DNA of 64,000 bases from the NCBI RefSeq assembly GCF_000720185.1, contig NZ_JOIY01000035.1:20629-84628 (forward strand), in the 5' to 3' direction. Positions 34,559 to 44,829 of this stretch are shown here, in pieces. Every line of letters starts with the position of its first letter. Position 1 is the first letter of the stretch. This stretch comes from Streptomyces sp. NRRL S-340. GTDB lineage: Bacteria; Actinomycetota; Actinomycetes; Streptomycetales; Streptomycetaceae. The notes under the pieces were generated by a model that saw only the letters and a program-made list of their open reading frames with translations, searched no databases and was not told where the DNA came from. The position numbers were made by a program, and so were the translations under genes.

Positions 34559-35940
34559 GCCTTCTCCTCCTCGTCTCCCCGGGGCTCATCCGCGCCGGGC
34601 TCGTCCTCTCCGGGGCCGGCCGATCCGGGGCCGCCCGCTGCGGGGTCGTCCGCCCCGGGTTCCGCGGGGGTTTCGCGCGGCCGGTCGAACTCGTCGGTCA
34701 CCATGGTCCGCGCGTCGCCGTCCCCGCCGGTCCAGCGCACGAGCAGGTCGCCGAGCGCCGTCTCCTGGTCGAGCGCCACGGCCTTCTCGCGGTACAGCTC
34801 CAGCAGCGCGAGGAACCGCGCCACGACGGTCAGGGTGTCGTCGGTGTCCTCGACCAGTGTGCGGAAGCTGGCCTCCCCCAGTTCCCGCAGCCGGGCGACG
34901 ACGATCCCCGCCTGCTCCTGCACGCTGACCAGCGGTGCGTGGATGTGGTCCACGTACACCTGCGGTTTCGGCTTGGGCTGCATCGCCTTGACGGCGAGCC
35001 GCGCGAACCCCTCGGGGCCGATGCTGATGACGACCTCGGGCAGCAGCTCCGCGTGGTGCGGTTCGAGCCCGACGGTGCGGGGGTGGCGCCGGGCCTCCTC
35101 GTCGAGCCGCCCGTTGAAGATGTCGGCGATCTGCTTGTACGCGCGGTACTGGAGCAGGCGCGCGAAGAGCAGGTCCCGGGCCTCCAGGAGGGCGAGGTCG
35201 GCCTCGTCCTCCACCTCGGCGGCGGGCAGCAGCCGGGCCGCCTTCAGGTCGAGCAGCGTGGCCGCCACCACCAGGAACTCGGTCGTCCGGTCCAGGTCGC
35301 CCTCGGGTCCCATGGCGCGCAGGTGCGCCATGAACTCGTCGGTCACCTTCGACAGGGCGATCTCGGTGACGTCGAGCTTGTGCCGGGAGATCAGCTGGAG
35401 CAGCAGGTCGAAGGGTCCCTCGAAGTTGGCGAGCCGGACCTTGAAGACACCGTCGTCGCTCGCTGCCGTCCCGGCGCTCGCGGCACCGCCCGCCCCCTCG
35501 GCACCACCGGCACCGCCCGCGCCGCCGATACCACCGGTACCGGGCGCGCCCTCGGCAACTCCGGTGCCGTCCGCGCCACCCGTCCCGCCCGCGCCCGCCG
35601 CGCCGTCCGTGCCTACCGGGCTGCCGGGGCGGGGAGTCCGCTCCTCGCGCGGACCGGCCGGTTCCGCCGGGACGACGCCCGCTCCGGCCGGGACGGCCGG
35701 CTCCGCGGGCGCCTCCGGCTCCGCGTGCGACTCGGGCGCGGGCCGCCGGGCCGGCGGAACAGGGTCGGCGGGATCCGGCACGACGGGCGCCGGCGGTGCG
35801 TCGGGCGCCGTCGACGGGGCAGGTGCGGCGGGCGGGGCGGGCTCCGGCGGCGGAGCGCTCGTCCCCGGTCCCCTCCCCAGCGCACGCCTGCGGGCGGCGG
35901 CGGGGCCCGGGCCTGCGGGCGGAACGTCGTTCGAGGTCAT
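34555..35940 (-). CDS. scpA: segregation and condensation protein A with long N-terminal extension
   Basis: Kleisin subunit that bridges SMC heads. The 461 residues are much longer than the usual 250-280. The kleisin core begins only near residue 165 (FKVRLANFEGPFDLLLQLISRHKLDVTEIALSKVTDEF). A second block lies near 215 (LVVAATLLDLKAARLLP), and the C-terminal winged helix ends near 420 before an acidic tail. The first 160 residues are Pro/Ala then Gly/Ala low complexity. An internal start is possible, but the ATG at 35940 follows GGAGG closely and the frame is open throughout, so I keep it. scpA-scpB overlap. Confidence 0.9.
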   Translation of the reverse strand: MTSNDVPPAGPGPAAARRRALGRGPGTSAPPPEPAPPAAPAPSTAPDAPPAPVVPDPADPVPPARRPAPESHAEPEAPAEPAVPAGAGVVPAEPAGPREERTPRPGSPVGTDGAAGAGGTGGADGTGVAEGAPGTGGIGGAGGAGGAEGAGGAASAGTAASDDGVFKVRLANFEGPFDLLLQLISRHKLDVTEIALSKVTDEFMAHLRAMGPEGDLDRTTEFLVVAATLLDLKAARLLPAAEVEDEADLALLEARDLLFARLLQYRAYKQIADIFNGRLDEEARRHPRTVGLEPHHAELLPEVVISIGPEGFARLAVKAMQPKPKPQVYVDHIHAPLVSVQEQAGIVVARLRELGEASFRTLVEDTDDTLTVVARFLALLELYREKAVALDQETALGDLLVRWTGGDGDARTMVTDEFDRPRETPAEPGADDPAAGGPGSAGPGEDEPGADEPRGDEEEKA

Positions 35941-35958
35941 GGCCTCCGCAGGCTACCG

Positions 35959-36534
35959 TTACCGTCCGCGCAGCCGGCGGACGAGGATGCTCGCGTCCCC
36001 GCGGGACTCCAGATCGGCCAGGACCACGGCGACCGCCTCGCGCACGATGCGGCCCCGGTCCACGGCCAGGCCGTGCTCGCCCCTGAGGACCAGGCGCGCG
36101 TGCTCCAGGTCCATGAGCTCCTCGGCGGAGACGTACACCGTGATCTTCTCGTCGTGCCGTTCGCGCCCGCTGGGACGGCGCGCCGCCGACCTCCCGCGCT
36201 TGCGGGCCGCCCCCGCGGCGCCCGCCGCGGAACCCTCCGGCGCCGCCTGGCGCCGCCCTCCGCGCTCCGCCCCGGCGCCCGCGGGGCCGCGGCTGCGGGA
36301 CTCGCCCGACTCGGCCGGCTCGGCGTCGGCCGCCGCGTGCTCGGCGCCCTCGCCGTCGCCGCCCTGCGCGGGCACCGCCTGCGGCGCGTCCTCCGCCGGG
36401 ACGGCCGTGGCGTCGCTCTCGCCCGCCGGAGCCGGTACCCGGGCCTCGCCGCCCGGCTGGCGCCGGGGAGTGGACGCCTGGAGCGCGGTCCCCCCTGTCG
36501 TACGGAACAGTTCGTCGGCCCCCGGCAGACTCAC
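35959..36534 (-). CDS. small protein between parA and scpA, ribbon-helix-helix-like C-terminus
   Basis: A 191-residue protein of unknown function. About 125 residues of Ala/Gly/Glu/Arg-rich disordered sequence precede a compact C-terminal domain: EKITVYVSAEELMDLEHARLVL, then RGRIVREAVAVVLADLESRGD. A beta strand followed by two helices is what ribbon-helix-helix DNA-binding partners of ParA proteins (ParG-like) look like; this is inference from pattern. I chose the GTG at 36534, which overlaps the parA stop as GTGA; a GTG 12 bases earlier is possible. It sits in a tight run parA - this - scpA - scpB - rluB. Confidence 0.75.
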   Translation of the reverse strand: MSLPGADELFRTTGGTALQASTPRRQPGGEARVPAPAGESDATAVPAEDAPQAVPAQGGDGEGAEHAAADAEPAESGESRSRGPAGAGAERGGRRQAAPEGSAAGAAGAARKRGRSAARRPSGRERHDEKITVYVSAEELMDLEHARLVLRGEHGLAVDRGRIVREAVAVVLADLESRGDASILVRRLRGR

Positions 36535-37709
36535 TCGGCGTGACACCGGGCGAGCACCTCCCTGGCGAGCTGGCGGTAGGCGGCGGCACCGACGGAGTTG
36601 GAGGCGTACGTGGTGATCGGCTCACCGGCGACCGTGGTCTCCGGGAAGCGGACCGTGCGCCCGATGACCGTGTGGTAGACGTGGTCGTCGAACGCCTCGA
36701 CGACACGCGCGAGCACCTCACGGCTGTGCACGGTGCGCGAGTCGTACATCGTGGCGAGGATGCCGTCCAGCTCCAGGTCGGGGTTGAGGCGCTCCTGGAC
36801 CTTCTCGATCGTCTCGGTCAGCAGCGCGACACCGCGCAGCGCGAAGAACTCGCACTCCAGCGGCACGATCACCTTGTGCGCGGCCGTCAGGGCGTTCACG
36901 GTGAGCAGGCCGAGCGAGGGCTGGCAGTCGATGACGATGTAGTCGTAGTCGTCCATCAGCGGCTTGAGCGCCCGCTGGAGCGTGGACTCGCGCGCGACCT
37001 CGGAGACCAGCTGCACCTCGGCGGCCGACAGGTCGATGTTGCTGGGCAGCAGGTCCATGTTGGGGACCGCGGTCTTCAGCAGGACCTCGTCCGCGGACAT
37101 GCCCCGCTCCATGAGCAGGTTGTAGACGGTGAGGTCCAGCTCCATGGGGTTGACGCCGAGACCCACCGACAGCGCGCCCTGCGGGTCGAAGTCCACGAGC
37201 AGCACCCGGCGTCCGTACTCCGCGAGCGCGGCACCCAGGTTGATGGTCGACGTCGTCTTGCCGACGCCGCCCTTCTGGTTGCACATCGCGATGATCTTCG
37301 CGGGACCGTGGTCGGTCAGCGGACCGGGGATCGGGAAGTACGGCAGCGGGCGTCCGGTCGGACCGATGCGCTCACGGCGCTGGCGGGCCGCGTCGGGCGC
37401 GAGTGTGGCCGCGTACTCGGGATCGGGCTCGTACTCGGCGTCGGGGTCGTAGAAGTGCCCCTCGGGCAGTTCGTCGTAGTCGGCGAAGTGGTTGTGGGGC
37501 GCGCCACTTCCGTCGCCGGCCATGGCGTTCACGTGATGGCCATCCATGCTCTGGTGTCCTGGCTGGGTCACCAGCGGGAACCGGTGACCCTGGTGGGCTG
37601 CGAAGGTGCGCACAGCGACGGAGCCGACAGCCTCGAGCCCCGCGGGGCTCTGGCCCCGCGCAGGCATTCCTGGTTGACCACCCCCGGGAGAAAATGTCGA
37701 CTCATTCAC
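36531..37709 (-). CDS. ParA-family ATPase
   Basis: A 392-residue Walker ATPase of the ParA/Soj family. The deviant Walker A KGGVGKTTSTINLG lies near 142 with the signature Lys; Walker A' is VLLVDFDPQG and Walker B is YIVIDCQPSLG. The N-terminal ~135 residues are a poorly conserved extension with acidic and Pro segments. It is not beside parB, so it is not the main segregation ParA; its place upstream of scpAB suggests a role in SMC loading or nucleoid organisation. The GTG start has AAGGAGG 11 bases upstream, a perfect anti-16S match. Confidence 0.9.
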   Translation of the reverse strand: MNESTFSPGGGQPGMPARGQSPAGLEAVGSVAVRTFAAHQGHRFPLVTQPGHQSMDGHHVNAMAGDGSGAPHNHFADYDELPEGHFYDPDAEYEPDPEYAATLAPDAARQRRERIGPTGRPLPYFPIPGPLTDHGPAKIIAMCNQKGGVGKTTSTINLGAALAEYGRRVLLVDFDPQGALSVGLGVNPMELDLTVYNLLMERGMSADEVLLKTAVPNMDLLPSNIDLSAAEVQLVSEVARESTLQRALKPLMDDYDYIVIDCQPSLGLLTVNALTAAHKVIVPLECEFFALRGVALLTETIEKVQERLNPDLELDGILATMYDSRTVHSREVLARVVEAFDDHVYHTVIGRTVRFPETTVAGEPITTYASNSVGAAAYRQLAREVLARCHAE

Positions 37710-37969
37710 AAGTCGTCTTACCTCCTTGGTGACCAGGGAACTTCTAGACAGGTCAGCGTGGCACCATGCCGACGGTTGGCGACTCTATGGCGTGTCGGGC
37801 GTCCGCAGCAACACAATCCGCCGGACCCGGCCCGATGTGTCGGCAATGAAACATCCCTCTGTCAAGGGCGTACGACCGTCGCACAGCAGGTTTCACCGGT
37901 GCGTGAATCGGTCGAATGGTTGCGTTCGAGGCGAGTTGGCCGTGTGCGGCGAAGTGACCATACACACAT
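37710..37969. other. upstream region of the parA-like gene
   Basis: No gene seen. It contains the strong ribosome site at 37720-37728 (minus strand) and relatively AT-rich stretches near 37800-37930. No ParB-type parS palindrome was found. Confidence 0.45.
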
Positions 37970-38002
37970 CCGGCCGGACCTTGTGGGGCAAGGTCCGGCC
38001 GG
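37970..38002. terminator. terminator of ald
   Basis: Perfect 14-bp stem: CCGGCCGGACCTTG (37970-37983) with CAAGGTCCGGCCGG (37989-38002), loop TGGGG. It lies 78 bases past the ald stop on the minus strand. Confidence 0.75.
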
Positions 38003-38080
38003 GTGCGTGGCGTTGACGACACGAGTTGACGTATCGCCTTTTTCCGTCGGGTGACTTGGTCGACTCCTCGACGCCGGGGC

Positions 38081-39205
38081 TCAGCCGAGCAGGGTCTCCA
38101 GCTCGACGTGGTCCAGGCCGTGCGCCTCGGCGACCTCCTTGTAGACCACCTTGCCGTCATGGGTGTTGAGACCCTTGGCGAGCGCGGCGTCGCGGCGCAG
38201 CGCCTCCACCCAGCCGCGGTTGGCGAGTTCGACGATGTACGGCAGCGTCGCGTTGGTCAGCGCGTAGGTCGAGGTGTTGGGGACCGCGCCGGGCATGTTG
38301 GCGACGCAGTAGAACACCGACTCGTGGACCTTGAAGGTCGGCTCGGCGTGCGTGGTCGGGTGGGAGTCCTCGAAGCAGCCGCCCTGGTCGATCGCGATGT
38401 CGACAAGGACACTCCCGGCCTTCATCCGCGACACCAGCTCGTTGGTGACCAGCTTCGGGGCCTTGGCGCCCGGGATGAGGACGGCACCGACCACGAGGTC
38501 GGCGTCCAGGCAGGCCTTCTCCAGCTCGAAGGCGTTGGAGACGACGGTCTGGATCTTCGTGCCGAAGATCTTGTCGGCTTCCTTGAGCTTGTTGATGTCC
38601 TTGTCGAGCAGGGTCACGTGGAAGCCCAGGCCGATGGCGATCTGCGCGGCGTTCCAGCCGGAGACGCCGCCGCCGATGATGACGGCCTTGCCGGCCGGAA
38701 CGCCCGGGACGCCGCCCGGCAGCACGCCGCGGCCGCCGGCCGCGCGCATCAGGTGGTAGGCGCCGACCTGCGGGGCGAGGCGGCCCGCGACCTCGGACAT
38801 CGGGGCGAGCAGCGGCAGCGCGCGGCCGGGCAGCTCGACGGTCTCGTAGGCGATCGCCGTGGTGCCGGACTCCAGGAGGGCGTCGGTGCACTCCTTGGAG
38901 GCGGCCAGGTGCAGGTAGGTGAAGAGGATCTGGTCCTTGCGGAGGCGGTGGTACTCCTCCGCGATCGGCTCCTTGACCTTCAGCAGCAGGTCGGCGGCGG
39001 CCCAGACCTCGTCGGCGGTCCCGAGGATCTCGGCGCCGGCCGCCACGTACTCCTCGTCCGGGATCGCGGAGCCGACGCCCGCGTTCCGCTCGACGACGAC
39101 CTGGTGGCCGTTTCGCACCAGCTCGTGCACGCCGGCCGGGGTGATGGCCACCCGGAACTCGTTGTTCTTGACCTCGCGGGGGATGCCGACCTTCACGTCG
39201 ATCAC
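38081..39205 (-). CDS. ald: alanine dehydrogenase
   Basis: NAD-dependent enzyme that interconverts L-alanine with pyruvate and ammonia; 374 residues, the usual length. It opens VKVGIPREVKNNEFRVAITPAGVHEL with substrate Arg, has KVKEP near 75 and YLHLAA near 95, and the Rossmann motif VIIGGGVSGWNAAQIAIGLG near 170. The end AVPNTSTYALTNATLPYIVELA is also typical. GTG at 39205 or at 39196 could be the start; AAGGA precedes both at imperfect spacing. A strong hairpin follows the gene, and an inverted repeat lies upstream at 39304-39336. Confidence 0.95.
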   Translation of the reverse strand: MIDVKVGIPREVKNNEFRVAITPAGVHELVRNGHQVVVERNAGVGSAIPDEEYVAAGAEILGTADEVWAAADLLLKVKEPIAEEYHRLRKDQILFTYLHLAASKECTDALLESGTTAIAYETVELPGRALPLLAPMSEVAGRLAPQVGAYHLMRAAGGRGVLPGGVPGVPAGKAVIIGGGVSGWNAAQIAIGLGFHVTLLDKDINKLKEADKIFGTKIQTVVSNAFELEKACLDADLVVGAVLIPGAKAPKLVTNELVSRMKAGSVLVDIAIDQGGCFEDSHPTTHAEPTFKVHESVFYCVANMPGAVPNTSTYALTNATLPYIVELANRGWVEALRRDAALAKGLNTHDGKVVYKEVAEAHGLDHVELETLLG

Positions 39206-39303
39206 GGTCCTTGACTCAGGGAATGTGGGGCAATAAAGACGTACCCCGGCATGCACGGGCATACCAGGAGACACCGCAGGAGAACGAGCGGCAGAGCCAG
39301 TTT

Positions 39304-39336
39304 AATGAAGGCGTTCGCGCTGTCTAGCCTTTCATT
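39304..39336. repeat. interrupted inverted repeat between ald and the ATPase gene
   Basis: AATGAAGGC (39304-39312) and GCCTTTCATT (39327-39336) are inverted with a one-base bulge and a 14-base spacer, in an AT-rich patch. It could be an operator for ald (which in mycobacteria is controlled by an Lrp/AsnC regulator, AldR) or a terminator for the ATPase gene that stops at 39340. Confidence 0.45.
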
Positions 39337-39339
39337 GCA

Positions 39340-41457
39340 TCAATCTTCAGCGGATGTGCTGCGGATTTCGCAGGCCTCCGTGTCCTGTTCCTGTGATGTG
39401 TCGACTCGGAGGGCCTCCGCTGCGGCCGTGGCGGGGGGTCGGCCGGGCCGGATCTCGCCCGCGAGCAGGCGTTCGGCGGCCCCCCGGTGCAGCTGCGCCG
39501 CCGCCGGATCGCCCAGCCGCTCCAGGGTGTCGCCGAGCCGTAGCTGGAGCGCCGCCTGCAGCCGCACGTCCTCGGCACGGCGGGCCCACTCGACCGCCTC
39601 CTGGCAGGTGCGCAGGCACTCCTCGGGCCGTCCCGCGTACTCCTGCACCCGGGCCAGTTCGCTCAACGCCCGCGCGTGGGCGGCGACATCGCCCGTCCTG
39701 CGGTGCGCGGCGACGGCGGCCCGCCAGTTGCGCAGCGCCTCGCCGTAGCGGCCGGCGTAGGTGTGGGCGGCCGCGATCCGGCCGTAGAGCCGGGCGGCGT
39801 CGGCGTGCTCGCCGCGCGCCAGCCGCTGCGCCAGGGCGCGGCCGAACCAGTCGGCGGCCCGGTCGTGGTCCCCCAGCTCCTGGTGCGCGGCGCCTACGGA
39901 TTCCATCGCGCGGCCGGTCGCGTACGGGTCGTTCGCCACGCGTCCGGCGTCCAGCGCGGCCCGGTAGCGGGCGAGCGCCTTCGCCGTCCGGCCGGTGCGG
40001 GCGTCCAGGTCGGCCAGGTTCAGCAGGGCGGCCGCCTGCTCCCGGGGCAGACGCTGCCGCTCGGCGACGTCGAGGACCAGGCGGTGGATGCCGTAGAGGT
40101 CACCGGCCGCGGCCTGGGTTCCCAGGTGGGCGACCATGGCCCGCACCAGCTGGGACATCAGGCGGCGGGCCAGGGTGTCCAGCTCGCCGTCGGCGACCGC
40201 GAGCCGGGCCGCGGCGAGCAGGGCGGGCCTGCGGGTCCGCAGCCACTGTTCGGCGGCCCGCCGGTCGGCGAAGCGCAGGGCGGGCGGCAGGTTCTTCAGC
40301 TTCTCCCGGGTCTCCGGACCGTCGGTCTCGGTGACCGCCCGGCAGGACTGGAGCAGCCGTACGGTCCGCTCCAGCATCCGGGCCCGGGCCAGTTGCAGCT
40401 CGGCGGGGCGCTCCTCGCGCTCGGCGAGGGCCAGCAGCAGCGGGTGCAGGCAGCCGGGCACCTCGTAGCGGGGCAGCGGGGAGGGGAGGGGGCGCAGCAG
40501 GCCCAGGGCGGCGAAGCGGTCGAGCAGGGGCCGGGCGCCGTCCAGGGAGGTGCCGGCGAGCGCGGAGGCGGTGTGCGGGTCGACGTCGCCGGCCGGCGCG
40601 AGGGCGAGCAGCCGCAGCATCCGGGCGGCCGACTTCGGCAGGTCCGCGTGGACGAGGTGCAGGACGCGGGCGAGCGCGGCGCTCTCCCCGGTGTCGGCGT
40701 GCAGCCGTTTGGCGAGGTCGGAGACGGTCTCCTCGGGATGGGCGGCGAGCAGGCCGCCGGCCAGGGTGAGCGCGGCGGGCTGGCCCTGGCAGACCTCGAC
40801 CAGGTTCTCGGCGGCACGCGGGTCGACGGTGACGCGCACCGGGTCGATGTGCTGGGTGAGCAGGTCGAGGGCGGACTTGGTGTCGAGCCCGCCCAGGGTG
40901 CAGGGGCGGACGTCGGCGATGCCGGTGAGCGGGCCCTGGGCGACGGCGACGAGCAGGCAGTCGGCGTTGTCCGGCAGCAGCGCGTCGACCTGCTCGGCGC
41001 CGGCCGCGTCGTCGAGCAGGATCAGGGCGCGGCGCTCGGCGAGCGCGGTGCGCAGGGCGTCGGTCAGGTCGTCCTCGGCGGCGCCCGGCGCGGCGGGCAG
41101 GCCGAGGGCGGTGAGCAGTTCGTCCGCGGTGCGGCCGACCGGGACGGGGGTGCCGTCGGGCTCGGTGAGCCGGGCCCGCAGCACGCCGTCGGGGTAACGG
41201 TCCGCGACCTGCCGTACCAGTTCCTCGGCGAGCGCGGTGCGGCCGGATCCGGGCCTGCCGGCGACCAGCAGGACGCGGGCGCGGGGGGCCTTGCGGCCGG
41301 AGATGGTGTCGAGCCCGGCGCGCGCGATGTCGGCGCGCAGCTCCTTCAACTCCCGTGCACGGCCGAGGAAGTGGCGCTCGGGGGCCGCCGGCGACCGGTC
41401 GTCACCGGACGGGTTCGCGCCACCTGCGTCCACCGCCTGATCCGTCACGGGCCACAC
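39340..41457 (-). CDS. STAND-type (NB-ARC-like) ATPase with TPR repeats
   Basis: A 705-residue signalling-type ATPase. HFLGRARELKELRADIA (about 29-45) is the usual lead-in to the nucleotide domain. The P-loop reads VAGRPGSGRTALAEEL near 65, with Arg-Thr where Lys-Thr is normal. ALILLDDAAGAEQVDALLP is Walker B. The C-terminal half from about residue 440 is TPR helices (for example AALLNLADLDARTGRTAKALARYRAAL and YGRIAAAHTYAGRYGEALRNWRAAV). It resembles the C-terminal parts of AfsR/SARP regulators but lacks their DNA-binding and activator domains, so it may act in signalling without DNA binding. GTG start. No partner gene is obvious; ald follows on the same strand. Confidence 0.85.
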   Translation of the reverse strand: MWPVTDQAVDAGGANPSGDDRSPAAPERHFLGRARELKELRADIARAGLDTISGRKAPRARVLLVAGRPGSGRTALAEELVRQVADRYPDGVLRARLTEPDGTPVPVGRTADELLTALGLPAAPGAAEDDLTDALRTALAERRALILLDDAAGAEQVDALLPDNADCLLVAVAQGPLTGIADVRPCTLGGLDTKSALDLLTQHIDPVRVTVDPRAAENLVEVCQGQPAALTLAGGLLAAHPEETVSDLAKRLHADTGESAALARVLHLVHADLPKSAARMLRLLALAPAGDVDPHTASALAGTSLDGARPLLDRFAALGLLRPLPSPLPRYEVPGCLHPLLLALAEREERPAELQLARARMLERTVRLLQSCRAVTETDGPETREKLKNLPPALRFADRRAAEQWLRTRRPALLAAARLAVADGELDTLARRLMSQLVRAMVAHLGTQAAAGDLYGIHRLVLDVAERQRLPREQAAALLNLADLDARTGRTAKALARYRAALDAGRVANDPYATGRAMESVGAAHQELGDHDRAADWFGRALAQRLARGEHADAARLYGRIAAAHTYAGRYGEALRNWRAAVAAHRRTGDVAAHARALSELARVQEYAGRPEECLRTCQEAVEWARRAEDVRLQAALQLRLGDTLERLGDPAAAQLHRGAAERLLAGEIRPGRPPATAAAEALRVDTSQEQDTEACEIRSTSAED

Positions 41458-41945
41458 TCCCGTCCCACCGCACGCGCATACCCGCCGGGACTCCGGTACG
41501 GGCGTTTGAAAAGCCTAGTTGACGCTCTGCGACGTTCCGGGACGAGCGCGGCGCGAGGTCGCCCGATCGGATCAGCCGATGGTCACACCGGACGGGAGCA
41601 CGGCCCGCCGCGCCCGCTCAGGGAGACGAGCGGACCGCTCAGAGAGCGACGGGCCGACGGGCCGACGGAGAGAGCGAGCTGCCGATCCAGGGAGCGAGGC
41701 GCCGGCTCGGAGAACGGGCCGCCGGCCCGAGGAGGCAGGCGGCCCGCTCGGGAGGCGACAGCCCGATCAGGGAGCGAGCGGCCGGCCCAGGGAGCGAGAT
41801 ACCGGCTCGGACAACAGGCGGCCGGCCCGAGGAGCCAGGCGGCCCGCTCGGGAAGCGACAGCCCGGTCAGGGAGCGAGCGGCCGGCTCGGAGAGCGGGGC
41901 GCGGGTTCGGCGAGCGGACCGCCCCTCCAGGAGGCCGGCGCCGGT
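41458..41945. repeat. non-coding region with 100-bp imperfect tandem repeat
   Basis: The unit beginning CCAGGGAGCGAG at 41687 recurs at 41787, with about a dozen differences in 100 bases, and a partial third copy begins near 41887. Each unit contains GGCCGGCCCGAGGAG and GGCGGCCCGCTCGG. The earlier part (41580-41686) shows shorter copies of AGAGAGCGACGGGCCGACGG. Frames crossing it differ between copies because 100 is not a multiple of 3, so a gene is unlikely. Confidence 0.75.
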
Positions 41946-42575
41946 TCAGGACGCGAAGGGGCGGGCCGGCCACGGGGCCTGTGCCGGACGCAGCGCGTCC
42001 AGGCCCTCACCGGCCTGCCGTGCCGCGACCAGCGCGAGCACACCCACCACGAGGCAGTTGTTGTGCAGCTCGCCGGCGAGCACACCGCGCACCAGGTCCC
42101 CGACCGGCACCCGGTCGAGTTCCATGTCCGTCTCCTCGTGCTCGGCCTCGAAGCGCTCGCCCTCCGCCTCGGACAGGTCACGGGCGAGGAAGATGCGCAC
42201 GGCTTCGTCGCAGCCGCCGGGCGTGGTGTAGACGTCGGTCAGCACCCGCCAGTCCTCCGCCTTGACGTGCGCCTCCTCGTACAGCTCGCGCCGGGCGGCG
42301 TGCAGCGGGTTCTCGCCGGGCACGTCGAGCAGTCCGGCCGGGATCTCCCACAGCCGCTGCCGCACCGGGTGGCGGTACTGGCGGATGACCAGGACGCGGT
42401 CCTGCTCGTCCAGGGCGAGGACGGCCACGGAGCCGGGGTGGACCTGGTAGTCGCGGGAGGACACCGAGCCGTCGGGCATGACCACCTCGTCGGTCCGCAT
42501 CGAGGTCTTGGCCCCGGTGAACGGCGTCCGGGTCCCCCGGACCTCCCACTCCTCGGGGGTGTCCTTGATCGTCAT
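41946..42575 (-). CDS. Nudix hydrolase, ADP-ribose pyrophosphatase type
   Basis: A 209-residue Nudix enzyme that probably cleaves ADP-ribose or a similar nucleoside diphosphate derivative. The Nudix box spans GLLDVPGENPLHAARRELYEEAHV near 92-115 with the conserved Glu/Arg-Glu/Glu-Glu residues; the last Gly of the box is Ala. RVLVIRQYRHPVRQRLWEIPAG before it is the ADP-ribose pyrophosphatase signature. ATG at 42575 has GGGAGGA 6 bases upstream. It follows pyrG by 89 bases on the same strand, so the two probably share a transcript. Confidence 0.9.
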   Translation of the reverse strand: MTIKDTPEEWEVRGTRTPFTGAKTSMRTDEVVMPDGSVSSRDYQVHPGSVAVLALDEQDRVLVIRQYRHPVRQRLWEIPAGLLDVPGENPLHAARRELYEEAHVKAEDWRVLTDVYTTPGGCDEAVRIFLARDLSEAEGERFEAEHEETDMELDRVPVGDLVRGVLAGELHNNCLVVGVLALVAARQAGEGLDALRPAQAPWPARPFAS

Positions 42576-42664
42576 GCCCTGTCCTCCCGCACCTTGCCGT
42601 ACCTGTACGCAACCGGGGTGCCCACCATCGCGGCGGGCACCCCGGCAACCGTACAACCGGTGCG

Positions 42665-44314
<1,650 letters not shown>

Positions 44315-44829
44315 GGCCAAGAGGGGGCTCCCGTGGTCGCGGATTGTCGTGCGGTACGGCGGTCCGGCCCGGGGAACCCGGGTTGTCCGGCTGGGGTGCC
44401 GTCGCTGCGGTTCGGGGGTTTCGAGCCCACCGGTCCACGGGCTACCAGGGTATCAGCGCCGGACGGTGATGGCTTCCGGCCACGCTCCGCGCACGCGTCG
44501 GTACGGGTGCGCGACGGTCACGGATCCCTCACCCCTGGCTCACCCGTTCGGCGCATGCTGGTTGCCCGGAGCGGCACGCGGATCATCTGCGTGCGTCGTA
44601 TCCTGCTCGGACACTCGCTGCCGAGCCCGGCCGGAAAAAACGGCACCACCCCCGCCCGTACACACCGGAACAACGAGAGCTCGTCAGTTCGTTGAGCAAA
44701 GGTTGTCGTTCTGCCTCACGGCCGACCGGCGGTCCGCTGCACCGCTCAACGACGCATCACAAACCCCCTTGACCGCACTAGCGACCGCCCCCAATGCGGG
44801 GTGACGTGGCCGTTCGACTGGAGTTGCAC
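44315..44829. other. divergent intergenic region between pyrG and the GH15 gene
   Basis: No gene seen. CGTTGAGC (44690-44697) and GCTCAACG (44744-44751) form an 8-bp inverted repeat 46 bases apart. No pyrimidine-responsive leader of a known type was recognised. Confidence 0.4.

Noticed and set aside
37710..38002. Possible parS site near parA
   Set aside because: The only strong palindrome is a 14-bp GC stem with a loop placed as the ald terminator; no match to the GTTTCACGTGAAAC-type site.
36540..38054. 504-codon plus-strand frame over parA
   Set aside because: Antisense to an unmistakable ParA; no family features in its translation.
41519..42265. Plus-strand frame through the 100-bp repeats
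   Set aside because: The repeat period is not a multiple of three, so copies encode different peptides, and the frame runs antisense into the Nudix gene.
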